Assembly: GCA_965116595.1 (NCBI GenBank)
Contig: OZ220708.1
Span: forward strand, 2,418,001-2,482,000
Source of the DNA: G963663315 sp963668255
GTDB lineage: Bacteria; Pseudomonadota; Gammaproteobacteria; Arenicellales; Poriferihabitantaceae
DNA: 64,000 nucleotides
Direction of reading: 5' to 3'
The translations under genes were made by a program, and so were the position numbers. The notes under the pieces are model-generated. The model had not been told where the DNA came from. It did not search any database and was given only the letters and a program-made list of their open reading frames with translations. Below are positions 50,086 through 59,310 of the stretch, one piece after another; the first letter of the stretch is position 1; each line of letters begins with the position of its first letter.

Positions 50086-50769
50086 TTGGCCATCAACGTG
50101 ATTGACATCGATACGATTGAACGGGCGCTTGACTACCGATTCAATCATCGTGACCTGCTTTGCCTGGCATTATCACACCCAAGCAACATGGGTTTACCGA
50201 ATAACCAGCGCCTGGAATATCTTGGCGACAGTATCATCGGGTTCTTCATATCGCAATCACTGTACAGGTTGTTCCCGCAGTTGCATGAGGGTGACCTGAC
50301 CACGATGAGGGTGCGGCTGGTTCGAAATACCACACTTGCTTCGCTGGCGCGTGAATTGCGCCTTGACAGGTATTTGATAATGGCAAGCGGAGAGTTGAAA
50401 AATGATGGTCGCAATCGTGTTCCCGCGCTGGCTGATGCTTTCGAAGCGGTCGTCGGCGCGATTTATCTGGATGGAGGTATTGAACCGGTCAATCAATTTC
50501 TCGATAGAACGTATCGGACGCTCCTGGCGGATATTCAACCCAGTAATCTCAAGGACAGCAAAACCCGATTGCAGGAGAAACTGCAAAAGGACAACTGTCC
50601 GTTGCCTGTCTACAGTGTTTTAAAACAGGACGGTGAAGCTCACGATCTGACCTTCGAGGTTTCCTGTTCCGTGTCTGGAATCGACAGGACATTTATTGCC
50701 CGGGGCAGAAGCCGTAAAGCTGCGGAACAGGCGGCAGCCGAGCAGGTGCTGGCTGTACTTGGTGAATGA
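50086..50769 (+). CDS. rnc: ribonuclease III
   Basis: Double-strand-specific endonuclease for rRNA and mRNA processing. 227 residues: the nuclease domain with signature NQRLEYLGDSIIGFFIS (metal-binding Glu and Asp) and second site ADAFEAVVGAIYLD, then the dsRNA-binding domain ending SRKAAEQAAAEQVLAVLG. The frame starts with TTG at 50086; GTG 50098 is an alternative. It is followed closely by era, whose rRNA target it helps to mature. Confidence 0.96.
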   Translation: MAINVIDIDTIERALDYRFNHRDLLCLALSHPSNMGLPNNQRLEYLGDSIIGFFISQSLYRLFPQLHEGDLTTMRVRLVRNTTLASLARELRLDRYLIMASGELKNDGRNRVPALADAFEAVVGAIYLDGGIEPVNQFLDRTYRTLLADIQPSNLKDSKTRLQEKLQKDNCPLPVYSVLKQDGEAHDLTFEVSCSVSGIDRTFIARGRSRKAAEQAAAEQVLAVLGE

Positions 50770-50775
50770 TAGCTG

Positions 50776-51645
50776 ATGACCGACAATCACAAATTCGGTT
50801 TTGCTGCATTGATCGGCCCGCCCAATGCAGGAAAATCGACGCTGTTAAATCAGATTGTCGGACAAAAAATTTCAATTATTTCGCGGCGCCCGCAGACCAC
50901 ATGGCACAGAATTCTCGGCATAACAACCACACGGGACTACCAGATTGCATTTGTTGATACGCCTGGGCTGCATGATAATCAACATAAATATCTGAACAAG
51001 CTGATCAATCGAACCGCAATAACCAGTTTGGCTGATGTCGATATCATTCTTTTCATGATTGATCATCGCGGCTGGAACGAGGATCTGATCCGGATTTTCA
51101 GTCATGCAAAATCAAGGGATGTCCCGGTTATTCTGATCATCAATAAAATCGACCGGTTGAAAGACAAATCCCGTTTGTTGCCAATCATGCAGGAGTCCAT
51201 GCAAATTCATGACTTCAAGGAAATAGTGCCATTGTCAGCGTTAAGGCTTGCCGACAAAGAAGGCTTTCTGGCATTGGTTGCCGGGTATTTGCCTGATGGG
51301 CCGCGTGGTTTCCCGGAAGGTCAGATCACTGATCAATCTGATAGTTTCATGGCCGCTGAATTGATAAGAGAACAGATATTCATAAAACTGAGAGAAGAGT
51401 TGCCTTATGCGATTACAACGGAGGTGGTCAGGTTCGAAATCAATACCCGCGATATCCTCTGCATTGATGCGATTGTGTGGGCAGAGAAAGACAGCCAGAA
51501 ATCCATTATTATTGGCAAGGACGGAAAGCAATTAAAGGAAATCGGCACTCACGCCAGGCGACAGATCGAGAAAGTCATTGCACACAGGGTATTCCTGAAT
51601 TTGTGGGTCAGAGTCAGGAAAGGGTCGATAGACAGGAAATTGTAA
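50776..51645 (+). CDS. era: GTPase Era
   Basis: 16S rRNA-binding GTPase for 30S assembly, 289 residues. G1 GPPNAGKSTLLNQ, G3 VDTPGL and G4 NKIDRL mark the GTPase domain, and the KH domain contains SIIIGKDGKQLKEIGTHAR. It starts at ATG 50776, six bases after rnc, and is followed by recO after two bases, so the cluster is surely one operon. Confidence 0.96.
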   Translation: MTDNHKFGFAALIGPPNAGKSTLLNQIVGQKISIISRRPQTTWHRILGITTTRDYQIAFVDTPGLHDNQHKYLNKLINRTAITSLADVDIILFMIDHRGWNEDLIRIFSHAKSRDVPVILIINKIDRLKDKSRLLPIMQESMQIHDFKEIVPLSALRLADKEGFLALVAGYLPDGPRGFPEGQITDQSDSFMAAELIREQIFIKLREELPYAITTEVVRFEINTRDILCIDAIVWAEKDSQKSIIIGKDGKQLKEIGTHARRQIEKVIAHRVFLNLWVRVRKGSIDRKL

Positions 51646-51647
51646 TC

Positions 51648-52382
51648 ATGAGGAAAGTCGAACAACAGGCTGGATTCATTCTTCATCGACGGCCATACAG
51701 TGAAAGCAGTCTGATGATCGAGGTGTTTACCCGGGAATACGGACGATTGACGCTGATTGCCAAGGGATGCAGGAGAAAAAAATCACAATCCCAGGGCCTG
51801 TTTCTGCCCTTTATACCCTTGCTGGTCAGTTGGACCGGCAGGGGAGAGATACCAATTCTGACCGGGATTGAGCAAACTGGCTTTATACCGCAGTTATCGG
51901 GTACAGGGATCGGTTGCGGATATTATATCAACGAGTTGATCCTGAAACTGTTGTACCGGCATGACGCCCATGTGGCCCTGTTCGACAAGTACCACGAGCA
52001 GATGCTTGCCCTGATCGATCGGCGGAATCCGGTCGTTGTTTTACGTGTTTTCGAGAAATATCTGCTCAGGGAGATCGGCTTTGGTTTGATCCTGGATCAT
52101 GATGTTGAATCAGGGGAGGCGATCAGACATGACATGAATTACCGGTATTACCCCGAAAAAGGGCCGGTGCTCGTCGCCAGGGAGGATGGTGGCGCTATCA
52201 GCGGGTCGACGTTGATTGCACTCGACAGGGAACAATTCCTGAGCAGGGAAGCTCAACTGCAGGCCGGCATGCTGACCCGGTATTTAATTGACCTGCAACT
52301 GAACGGGAAATCTCTGCGTACTCGAAGGGTGATCCGTGAAATGAAGCGTTTTTTGCAACAATCAACCAAGGAAACGCTCTAA
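51648..52382 (+). CDS. recO: DNA repair protein RecO
   Basis: Recombination mediator that loads RecA onto SSB-coated gaps. 244 residues from ATG 51648. The N-terminal OB fold reads AGFILHRRPYSESSLMIEVFTREYGRLTLIAKGCR; a helical domain follows. The zinc-finger cysteines of some RecO proteins are absent, as in many gammaproteobacteria. In many relatives pdxJ and acpS follow; here the operon ends and lpdA converges after four bases. Confidence 0.93.
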   Translation: MRKVEQQAGFILHRRPYSESSLMIEVFTREYGRLTLIAKGCRRKKSQSQGLFLPFIPLLVSWTGRGEIPILTGIEQTGFIPQLSGTGIGCGYYINELILKLLYRHDAHVALFDKYHEQMLALIDRRNPVVVLRVFEKYLLREIGFGLILDHDVESGEAIRHDMNYRYYPEKGPVLVAREDGGAISGSTLIALDREQFLSREAQLQAGMLTRYLIDLQLNGKSLRTRRVIREMKRFLQQSTKETL

Positions 52383-52386
52383 AGCC

Positions 52387-53811
52387 TTATTTCTTTCTGG
52401 GCATATACAGATCGGTAATGGTGCCTTCAAATGCTTCCGCGGCAAAACCAAGCGTTTCGGCCAGAGTAGGGTGTGGATGGATCGACAGTCCGATGTCCCG
52501 GGCATCGGCATTCATCTCTATTGCCAGCACCGCTTCCCCAATCAGATCACCGGCAATGCTGCCGGTAATACCTGCTCCGATGATGCGTTCAGTGGTTTTG
52601 TCAAATAATAGCTTGGTCACTCCTTCGCTTCGTCCCTGGGACAGGGAACGACCGCTTGCAGCCCAGGGGAAAACCCCTTTGCCATATTCCAGTCCTTTGG
52701 CTTTGGCTTCGGTTTCAGTGACTCCCACCCAGGCAATTTCAGGGTTGGTATAGGCGACGTTCGGAATAACACGCGCATCGAATCCGCTTTTCATTCCCGC
52801 TGCCACTTCAGCCGCGACCTTGCCTTCGTGAACGGCTTTGTGTGCCAGCATCGGTTCTCCAACGACATCTCCGATCGCAAAAATATGGGGAACAGTGGTT
52901 CGCTGCTGGTGGTCAACCTCGATGAATCCATGTTCGTTGACCACTACCCCGGACTGTTCTGCGCTGATCAGGTGACCATTGGGAGTACGACCTACCGAAA
53001 CCAGAACGCGATCGAACACCATGTTTTCGGGGGCATCGTTCCCTGCAAAATGGACTTTGATTCCGGTTTCAAGAGATTCCATTCGGGTAACCCGGGTATT
53101 CAGCCATATATTATCGTACTGCCCCTTGATAATTTTCATTAACGGTCTGACCAGATCCGCATCAACGCCGGTCATCAAGCCATTCATCATTTCAACAATA
53201 CTTATTCTGCTGCCAAGGGAGTGATAGACCGTTGCCATCTCGAGACCGATAATTCCGCCGCCGATGACAAGCAGATTTTGCGGGATGTCGTTGAGTTCGA
53301 GTGCGCTGGTTGAGTCCATCACTCGTTCGTCTCCCCCAGGCAACCCCGGGATTTCGGTCGCTTGTGAGCCGACCGCAATAATCGCCTGATCAAAGGAAAT
53401 GGATTGGGTTTTGCCTTCCGATTCAACTTCCAGCATGTTCGGTCCGGTAAATTTTCCGATACCTTGTACTATGGCGACCTTCCTCTTACTGGCCAGTCCC
53501 GCCAGTCCCTGGGTAAGCTTGTGAATAATCCCGCTTTTCCATTTGAGCGTTTGTTGCAAGTCAACTTCGGGAGGTTGCCAGGTCAGCCCGATCTCACTTG
53601 CCTCTGAGGCATCCGAGATGACTTTTGCAACATGAAGCAATGCCTTGGAAGGAATGCAGCCGACATTCAGACATACCCCGCCCAAACACGGATAGCGCTC
53701 AATCAGGATCACCTGGAGGCCAAGGTCCGCTGCCCGGAATGCAGCAGTGTAACCTCCTGGGCCCGAGCCGAGCACAACAAGTTGGGCATGACGTTCTCCC
53801 TGCACAGTCAC
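52387..53811 (-). CDS. lpdA: dihydrolipoyl dehydrogenase (E3)
   Basis: FAD enzyme that reoxidises dihydrolipoamide of the pyruvate dehydrogenase complex with NAD. 474 residues: FAD loop VLGSGPGGYTAAFRAADLG, redox disulfide GGVCLNVGCIPSKAL, NAD site VIGGGIIGLEMATVYHSLG and the C-terminal His-Glu pair in SIHPHPTLAETLGFAAEAFEG. The start is GTG at 53811. It follows aceF after 66 bases and may also serve 2-oxoglutarate dehydrogenase. Confidence 0.96.
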   Translation of the reverse strand: MTVQGERHAQLVVLGSGPGGYTAAFRAADLGLQVILIERYPCLGGVCLNVGCIPSKALLHVAKVISDASEASEIGLTWQPPEVDLQQTLKWKSGIIHKLTQGLAGLASKRKVAIVQGIGKFTGPNMLEVESEGKTQSISFDQAIIAVGSQATEIPGLPGGDERVMDSTSALELNDIPQNLLVIGGGIIGLEMATVYHSLGSRISIVEMMNGLMTGVDADLVRPLMKIIKGQYDNIWLNTRVTRMESLETGIKVHFAGNDAPENMVFDRVLVSVGRTPNGHLISAEQSGVVVNEHGFIEVDHQQRTTVPHIFAIGDVVGEPMLAHKAVHEGKVAAEVAAGMKSGFDARVIPNVAYTNPEIAWVGVTETEAKAKGLEYGKGVFPWAASGRSLSQGRSEGVTKLLFDKTTERIIGAGITGSIAGDLIGEAVLAIEMNADARDIGLSIHPHPTLAETLGFAAEAFEGTITDLYMPRKK

Positions 53812-53877
53812 AAACCTCCGATCAAGAATGTCGATTCCAATAAATAATACATATATTCAATAACATGTAGTTAATAC

Positions 53878-55194
53878 TTAAAGTGATAAACGACGTACAT
53901 CAGCAAACGACCTGGTCAAACTGGCGGTAAATCGCGCTGCTTCCGCTCCGTCTGCAACCCGATGATCATAAGATAGACTCAATGGCAGAATCAGTCTGGG
54001 ACTAAAATTCTTACCATCCCAGGCAGGCGTCATTTTTGATCGGGAAATGCCCAGAATTGCAACTTCGGGAGCATTTACGATGGGAGTAAATGCAATGCCG
54101 CCAATCCCTCCCAGACTTGAGATACTGATACATCCGCCTTTCAGGTCTTCCGACCTGAGCCTGTTGTTACGGGCCCGCTCGCTTAAGGCTGCCAGCTCCT
54201 GTGCCAGATTGAAGATGCTTTTCTGGTCAGCATTGCGGATCACCGGCACCACCAGTCCATCGGGCGTGTCAATTGCGATGCCGATATTATAGTACCGTTT
54301 CAATATCAGTTGTTCGCCGCCGGGCGCCAGTGAAGCATTGAAATTCGGGTATTCTTTCAGCGCTCCGACCAGGGCCCTGATAGCAAACGACAGCAGGGTA
54401 ATGCGGATGCCTTTCTTACCGGCTTCCTCTTTCAGGGATTGTCTGAACGCCTCGAGTTCAGTAATGTCGGCTTCATCATGGTGGGTGACGTGGGGTATGT
54501 TCAACCATGCCCGTTGCAGATGAGGACCTGACAATTTCTTTATACGCGTCAACCTGATGGTTTCTATATCGCCGAATTCAGAAAAATCGATTTCAGGGAT
54601 GGCTGGAATGCCAGATCCTCCTTGTCGGCTGGCCGCTGGCATTTCAGTGAGTTGCCGCTTGACCCGGTTTTTTACATCTTGCTTCAGAATCCTGCCTTTG
54701 GGTCCGCTACCGGTGATCAAACTCAAATCCGCACCGAGTTCCCGCGCAAATCGCCGAATACCCGGGCTCGCATGAGGCAGAGTCGTTGAAAAATTTTCAG
54801 TCTGAATGGATGGCTCCCGGGGTTGAATTTCAGGCTGATCCTGAATTTCATCCCGGGATGAGTCCTGTCGGGCAGGGCGGGGTGTAACAGACCGGGCTGC
54901 CTCATCGTTCTTCTTGTCTTCCCCGGATGCGGATTCAGGAGGAGCCTGCCCCTCGACATCCGAAATTTCTGCCACCAACGCTCCTTCACCCACTCTGTCA
55001 CCGACCGAGATTGCGATACTGGTAACCGTTCCATTGGCCGGGCTGGGAATTTCCATGGTTGCCTTGTCGCTTTCAAGGGTAATGACCGGGTCTTCAATGG
55101 CAACCAGATCGCCGATATTGATCAGCACTTCTATGACCTCGACTTCATCGAAATCGCCAATATCGGGAATGGTAATCCGGGTCATGTCGGTCAT
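53878..55194 (-). CDS. aceF: pyruvate dehydrogenase E2, dihydrolipoamide acetyltransferase
   Basis: Core of the pyruvate dehydrogenase complex, 438 residues with a single lipoyl domain (lipoyl-Lys in LESDKATMEIPSP near residue 44); E. coli has three. A Pro/Glu/Ser-rich linker, a subunit-binding domain (SPGIRRFARELGADLSLITGSGPKGRILKQDV) and the acetyltransferase domain with SYDHRVADGAEAARF follow. The ATG at 55194 overlaps the aceE stop by four bases. Confidence 0.95.
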   Translation of the reverse strand: MTDMTRITIPDIGDFDEVEVIEVLINIGDLVAIEDPVITLESDKATMEIPSPANGTVTSIAISVGDRVGEGALVAEISDVEGQAPPESASGEDKKNDEAARSVTPRPARQDSSRDEIQDQPEIQPREPSIQTENFSTTLPHASPGIRRFARELGADLSLITGSGPKGRILKQDVKNRVKRQLTEMPAASRQGGSGIPAIPEIDFSEFGDIETIRLTRIKKLSGPHLQRAWLNIPHVTHHDEADITELEAFRQSLKEEAGKKGIRITLLSFAIRALVGALKEYPNFNASLAPGGEQLILKRYYNIGIAIDTPDGLVVPVIRNADQKSIFNLAQELAALSERARNNRLRSEDLKGGCISISSLGGIGGIAFTPIVNAPEVAILGISRSKMTPAWDGKNFSPRLILPLSLSYDHRVADGAEAARFTASLTRSFADVRRLSL

Positions 55195-57863
55195 ACCGTG
55201 ACCGGGTTGGGTTTATCGGCATCAATGCCGAGCTTCCGGCCGGCTTCTTCGAGACCTTCAAGGCTGAATGATTCCATGTCGGCAAGCGCTTTCAACGCCG
55301 TATGCGCGATATAGCAGCGGTCTACCTCGAAAAATCTACGCAGCTTGTTCCTGGTATCACTGCGGCCGTATCCATCCGTTCCCAATACATAGTAATTGTT
55401 GGGTACAAACGCTCTGATCTGCTCAGCATAAAGCCGAATATAGTCGGTTGCTGCGATAACGGGTCCCTCGGAATTACCCAGACACATTTCCACGTAACTT
55501 TGTTCGGGCGTATCAGTCGGATTCAATCGATTTTTCCGTTCAATATTCTGGCCATCACGGGCGAGTTCGTTAAAACTGGTCACGCTCCAGATATCAGCGC
55601 TGACGCCATAATCGCTGTCCAACAACCCGGCTGCGGCTTCAAGCTCCCTCAATATAGCGCCACCCCCTAATAGCTGCACTTTGTGGATATTTCCCTTTTT
55701 CCCCGTTCGCCTGAGTAAATACATTCCTCTCAGGATGCCTTCTTCGCAGTTTTCGGGCATCGCAGGGTGGGCGTAATTTTCATTCATTACCGTAATGTAA
55801 TAATAAATGCTTTCCTGTTTCTGATACATGCGGCGCATGCCGTCATAAATGATCACAGCCAGTTCATAGCAGTAAGCGGGGTCGTAGGAAATACAGTTCG
55901 GAATCGTGGATGCCAATACCAGGCTATGGCCGTCCTGATGTTGCAGTCCCTCGCCAGCCAGCGTGGTTCTTCCTGCAGTTCCCCCCATGATGAAGCCGCG
56001 TGCCCGACTGTCGCCGGCGGCCCAGCACAGATCGCCAATGCGCTGGAATCCGAACATCGAATACAGAATGAAAAATGGAATGGTGAACAGGTTATGGTTG
56101 CTGTAAGCGGTCCCGGCGGCAATCCAGGACGACATCGCCCCCGCCTCATTGATCCCTTCCTGGAGTACCTGTCCGGTTTTGTCTTCACGATAAAACATCA
56201 GTTGATCTGAATCGACCGGCTCATACAGTTGTCCTTCAGGGGAATAAATACCCAACTGCCTGAACATGCCTTCCATACCAAAAGTACGGGATTCATCGGG
56301 AATGATCGGCACGATGTAATCCTTCAATTCCTTGTTTCTGACCAGTGCAGACAGAATTCTGACAAAGGCCATGGTCGTCGAAATATTACGATCGCCTGTG
56401 CCTTCGAATTGGGACTTGAAAATGTCCGCCTTCGGAAATCGGAATCCAGGCACACACACACTTCTGCGGGCCGGCAAGAAACCACCCAGTTTTTCCCTTC
56501 GTTCCAGAATATAACGAACCTCCGGAGAATCCCTTTCAGGGCGGTAAAAGGGTGCTTCGGCGACCTCTTCGTCGGTCAGGGGGATGTTGAACCGGTCCCT
56601 GAACGCCAGCAGCGCTTCTTCCCCCATTTTTTTCTGCTGGTGGGTGGTATTCTGGCCCTCTCCAGCTTCACCCATACCGTAACCCTTTACTGTTTTCGCC
56701 AGTATCACTGTGGGTTGTTCGGAATGTTGAATCGCCGAATGGTATGCCGCATAGATTTTATGCGGGTCGTGACCGCCCCGATTCAAACGCCAGATATCTT
56801 CGTCGGTCATATTGGCGACCATGGCTTTCAATTCAGGGTTTTTCCCAAAGAATTTTTCCCTGACGTAGGCGCCGTCTTTGGCTTTGAATGCCTGATATTC
56901 ACCATCCACTGCTTCTTCCATGCGCTGTTTCAATAATCCCTTGTCATCGCGTGCCAGCAATTTGTCCCAGTATCCACCCCAGATCAGTTTGATGACGTTC
57001 CAGCCTGACCCTCGAAAATCGCCTTCCAGCTCCTGAATGATCTTGCCATTCCCTCTGACCGGACCATCCAGTCTTTGCAGGTTGCAATTCACCACAAAGA
57101 TCAGATTATCCAGTTTTTCCCGGCCTGCAATAGCCAGGGCTCCCATCGATTCGGGTTCATCCATTTCCCCATCACCTAAAAATGCCCAGATTTTCCGGTC
57201 ACCGGCATCAATCAACCCGCGATTGTGCAGGTATTTCATGTATCTGGCCTGATAGATCGCCATGATCGGTCCAAGTCCCATGGATACCGTGGGAAATTGC
57301 CAGAAATCAGGCATCAGCCACGGATGGGGATAAGAAGACAGCCCGGTTCCATCCACTTCCTGTCGAAACAATCGGAGGTCCTCTTTGTGAAGGCGTCCTT
57401 CGAGATAGGCTCTTGCATAAATACCGGGAGCGGAGTGCCCCTGGATAAAAATCATGTCGCCCAGGTGGTCGGGGGTGCTGGCGCGCCAGAAATGATTGAA
57501 GCCAACATCGTACAGAGTCGCTGCAGAAGCAAAACTGGCGATATGCCCGCCGAGTTCACTGGAAATTCGATTGGCTCGTATCACCATCGCCATCGCATTC
57601 CAGCGAATCAACGCCCTGATTCTCCGTTCCAGCCCATGGTCTCCCGGACTCGGTTGCTCCATATGGGTTGGAATGGTATTCAGATAAGCGGTATTCGCCT
57701 GGTAGGGGATATGAATCCCCGTTCTCCTTGCACGATCAATCAGGGATTCGATCAGAAAATGCGCACGTTCATGACCACTCGCCTGAATAACAGAGGTCAG
57801 GGCATCAAGCCATTCGCTTGTCTCTGTGGCATCGATATCTGATTTATTTTCGGAGTTCGGCAT
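55191..57863 (-). CDS. aceE: pyruvate dehydrogenase E1 (homodimeric type)
   Basis: Thiamine-diphosphate enzyme that decarboxylates pyruvate and acetylates the E2 lipoyl group. 890 residues, the single-chain form of gamma- and betaproteobacteria. The ThDP/Mg motif is GDGEMDEPESMGAL...VVNCNLQRLDGPVRGN; upstream HSAPGIYARAYLEGRL and later TAGRTTLAGEGLQHQDGHS are standard. It leads the aceE-aceF-lpdA operon and diverges from rpsF across 208 bases. Confidence 0.97.
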   Translation of the reverse strand: MPNSENKSDIDATETSEWLDALTSVIQASGHERAHFLIESLIDRARRTGIHIPYQANTAYLNTIPTHMEQPSPGDHGLERRIRALIRWNAMAMVIRANRISSELGGHIASFASAATLYDVGFNHFWRASTPDHLGDMIFIQGHSAPGIYARAYLEGRLHKEDLRLFRQEVDGTGLSSYPHPWLMPDFWQFPTVSMGLGPIMAIYQARYMKYLHNRGLIDAGDRKIWAFLGDGEMDEPESMGALAIAGREKLDNLIFVVNCNLQRLDGPVRGNGKIIQELEGDFRGSGWNVIKLIWGGYWDKLLARDDKGLLKQRMEEAVDGEYQAFKAKDGAYVREKFFGKNPELKAMVANMTDEDIWRLNRGGHDPHKIYAAYHSAIQHSEQPTVILAKTVKGYGMGEAGEGQNTTHQQKKMGEEALLAFRDRFNIPLTDEEVAEAPFYRPERDSPEVRYILERREKLGGFLPARRSVCVPGFRFPKADIFKSQFEGTGDRNISTTMAFVRILSALVRNKELKDYIVPIIPDESRTFGMEGMFRQLGIYSPEGQLYEPVDSDQLMFYREDKTGQVLQEGINEAGAMSSWIAAGTAYSNHNLFTIPFFILYSMFGFQRIGDLCWAAGDSRARGFIMGGTAGRTTLAGEGLQHQDGHSLVLASTIPNCISYDPAYCYELAVIIYDGMRRMYQKQESIYYYITVMNENYAHPAMPENCEEGILRGMYLLRRTGKKGNIHKVQLLGGGAILRELEAAAGLLDSDYGVSADIWSVTSFNELARDGQNIERKNRLNPTDTPEQSYVEMCLGNSEGPVIAATDYIRLYAEQIRAFVPNNYYVLGTDGYGRSDTRNKLRRFFEVDRCYIAHTALKALADMESFSLEGLEEAGRKLGIDADKPNPVTV

Positions 57864-58024
57864 GCGGGTTATGCAATTGATTGTTGAATGAAGTTTATCA
57901 CGATGTAAGGTGTGACTGGATATCCTGTATACTACAAGTGAATCGCCCTCGATGGCTTGTTAAGTTGATGCTGTTTCTATACAATCCACGCCACAAATTC
58001 CTTTTACCTCCTTTCTTTACCTTT

Positions 58025-58059
58025 TGGGTATCCTGATCCCGGAGGAAAGATATAACCCA
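58025..58059 (+). ncRNA. candidate S6:S18 ribosomal-protein leader hairpin
   Basis: In the rpsF leader an outer stem (58025-58029 with 58055-58059) and an inner stem (58031-58034 with 58043-58046) enclose an 8-base loop containing CCG, 12 bases before the rpsF ATG. The known S6:S18 autoregulatory leader presents a CCG in a hairpin near the rpsF start. The match is by eye and partial. The other 170 bases of the spacer hold the divergent promoters. Confidence 0.4.
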
Positions 58060-58071
58060 TAGGGAGAATCT

Positions 58072-58539
58072 ATGAGACATTATGAAATCGTCTTTCTGGT
58101 CCATCCTGACCAGAGTGAACAAGTGCCTGCCATGATTGACCGTTTTAAGGATATGGTCACATCCGGCGACGGTAAAATTCACCGTGTTGAAGACTGGGGG
58201 CGTCGGCGCCTGTCCTACATGATCAATGATGTTCACAAGGCGCATTACATCATGATCAATATTGAATGCAGCCTGGGCGTTTTACAGGATATTGAACGAA
58301 ACTTCAAATTCAATGACTCGATCCTGCGCCACTTGGTGATACGCCGGAAACAGGCCATTACCGAAGAATCCAGTATGGCCAGGGCAAAGGCGCGGGAAGA
58401 CGCGGCGGAAGCTGCAAAAGATTCAGGCAATCAGAGACCCAGAACTGAAGAGAGGACCTTCAAATCAGAAACCACTGCGGACAAGCCTGAGAAAACGACT
58501 GAACAAGCTGATGATAAGAAAATCGTGGAGGTAGCCTGA
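58072..58539 (+). CDS. rpsF: 30S ribosomal protein S6
   Basis: Small-subunit protein that pairs with S18. 155 residues: the S6 fold begins MRHYEIVFLVHPDQSEQVPAM and includes the GGRRRLSYMINDVHKAHYIMINIE-like strand (here DWGRRRLSY), then a long charged C-terminal tail rich in Glu, Lys and Thr from about residue 100, as in glutamylated S6 proteins. It overlaps the rpsR start by one base. Confidence 0.96.
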   Translation: MRHYEIVFLVHPDQSEQVPAMIDRFKDMVTSGDGKIHRVEDWGRRRLSYMINDVHKAHYIMINIECSLGVLQDIERNFKFNDSILRHLVIRRKQAITEESSMARAKAREDAAEAAKDSGNQRPRTEERTFKSETTADKPEKTTEQADDKKIVEVA

Positions 58540-58769
58540 TGGCCAGATTTCAACGAAGACCCCGGTTTTGTAAATTTACTGCCGAAGGGATCGAATCCAT
58601 TGATTACAAGGATCTTGACATCCTGGCCGCAAATACGAGCGACACAGGCAAGATTCTACCGAGAAGAAGTACCGGAACGAAAACCCATTTTCAACGGCAA
58701 TTGTCCACTGCGGTCAAACGTGCCCGGTTTCTTGCATTGATTCAATATACGGACCAACACGATAACTAG
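58539..58769 (+). CDS. rpsR: 30S ribosomal protein S18
   Basis: Small basic protein of 76 residues in the platform of the 30S subunit. It has FCKFTAEGIESIDYKDLDIL and the C-terminal ILPRRSTGTKTHFQRQLSTAVKRARFLALIQYT, the family signature. It lies between rpsF (one-base overlap) and rplI (eight-base gap). Confidence 0.97.
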   Translation: MARFQRRPRFCKFTAEGIESIDYKDLDILAANTSDTGKILPRRSTGTKTHFQRQLSTAVKRARFLALIQYTDQHDN

Positions 58770-58777
58770 GAGGTAAT

Positions 58778-59239
58778 ATGGAAATCATACTACTGGAGAA
58801 AATTCCAAATACCGGAGACATAGGTGATTTGGTGAATGTCCGCAATGGCTATGCCAGGAATTTTCTGATTCCTCAGAAAAAAGCCATGCGGGCGACGCCT
58901 GAATCAAAGGCTCTGGCAGAAGAAAAGCGCTTGCAGATTGCTGCTGATCAGGCGAGCCGACTGCAAAAGGCGCAGACTCGTGCGGAACAGGCGGTCCTGG
59001 AGATATCATTGTCCCGGCTTTGTGGTGACGAAGGCCAACTCTATGGTTCTGTATCGCCAGCCGACATAGCAGAAGAAATGAGTAAAGGCGGAACGGTCAT
59101 CGAAAAATCTGAAATCCATCTGCCTGATGGAACAATAAAACATATCGGTGAGTTTGAAGCTGACGTGATTCTTCATCCCGAGGTGAATTTCACAGTCACG
59201 ATCCATGTCGAGGCAGAAGTAACCGGAAGTTCAGAGTAA
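58778..59239 (+). CDS. rplI: 50S ribosomal protein L9
   Basis: Large-subunit protein of 153 residues. N-domain MEIILLEKIPNTGDIGDLVNVRNGYARNFLIPQ with the L9 signature, long connecting helix (about residues 42-75), and the C-domain with LYGSVSPADIAEEM. AGGAGG precedes the ATG. Last of the three ribosomal genes, followed by dnaB after 71 bases. Confidence 0.97.
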   Translation: MEIILLEKIPNTGDIGDLVNVRNGYARNFLIPQKKAMRATPESKALAEEKRLQIAADQASRLQKAQTRAEQAVLEISLSRLCGDEGQLYGSVSPADIAEEMSKGGTVIEKSEIHLPDGTIKHIGEFEADVILHPEVNFTVTIHVEAEVTGSSE

Positions 59240-59310
59240 CTCCAGAAAATCAAGGGCACGTTCAGTTCACACAACAAACATGAAGTATCCAGGCATGATT
59301 TGATCAACTA

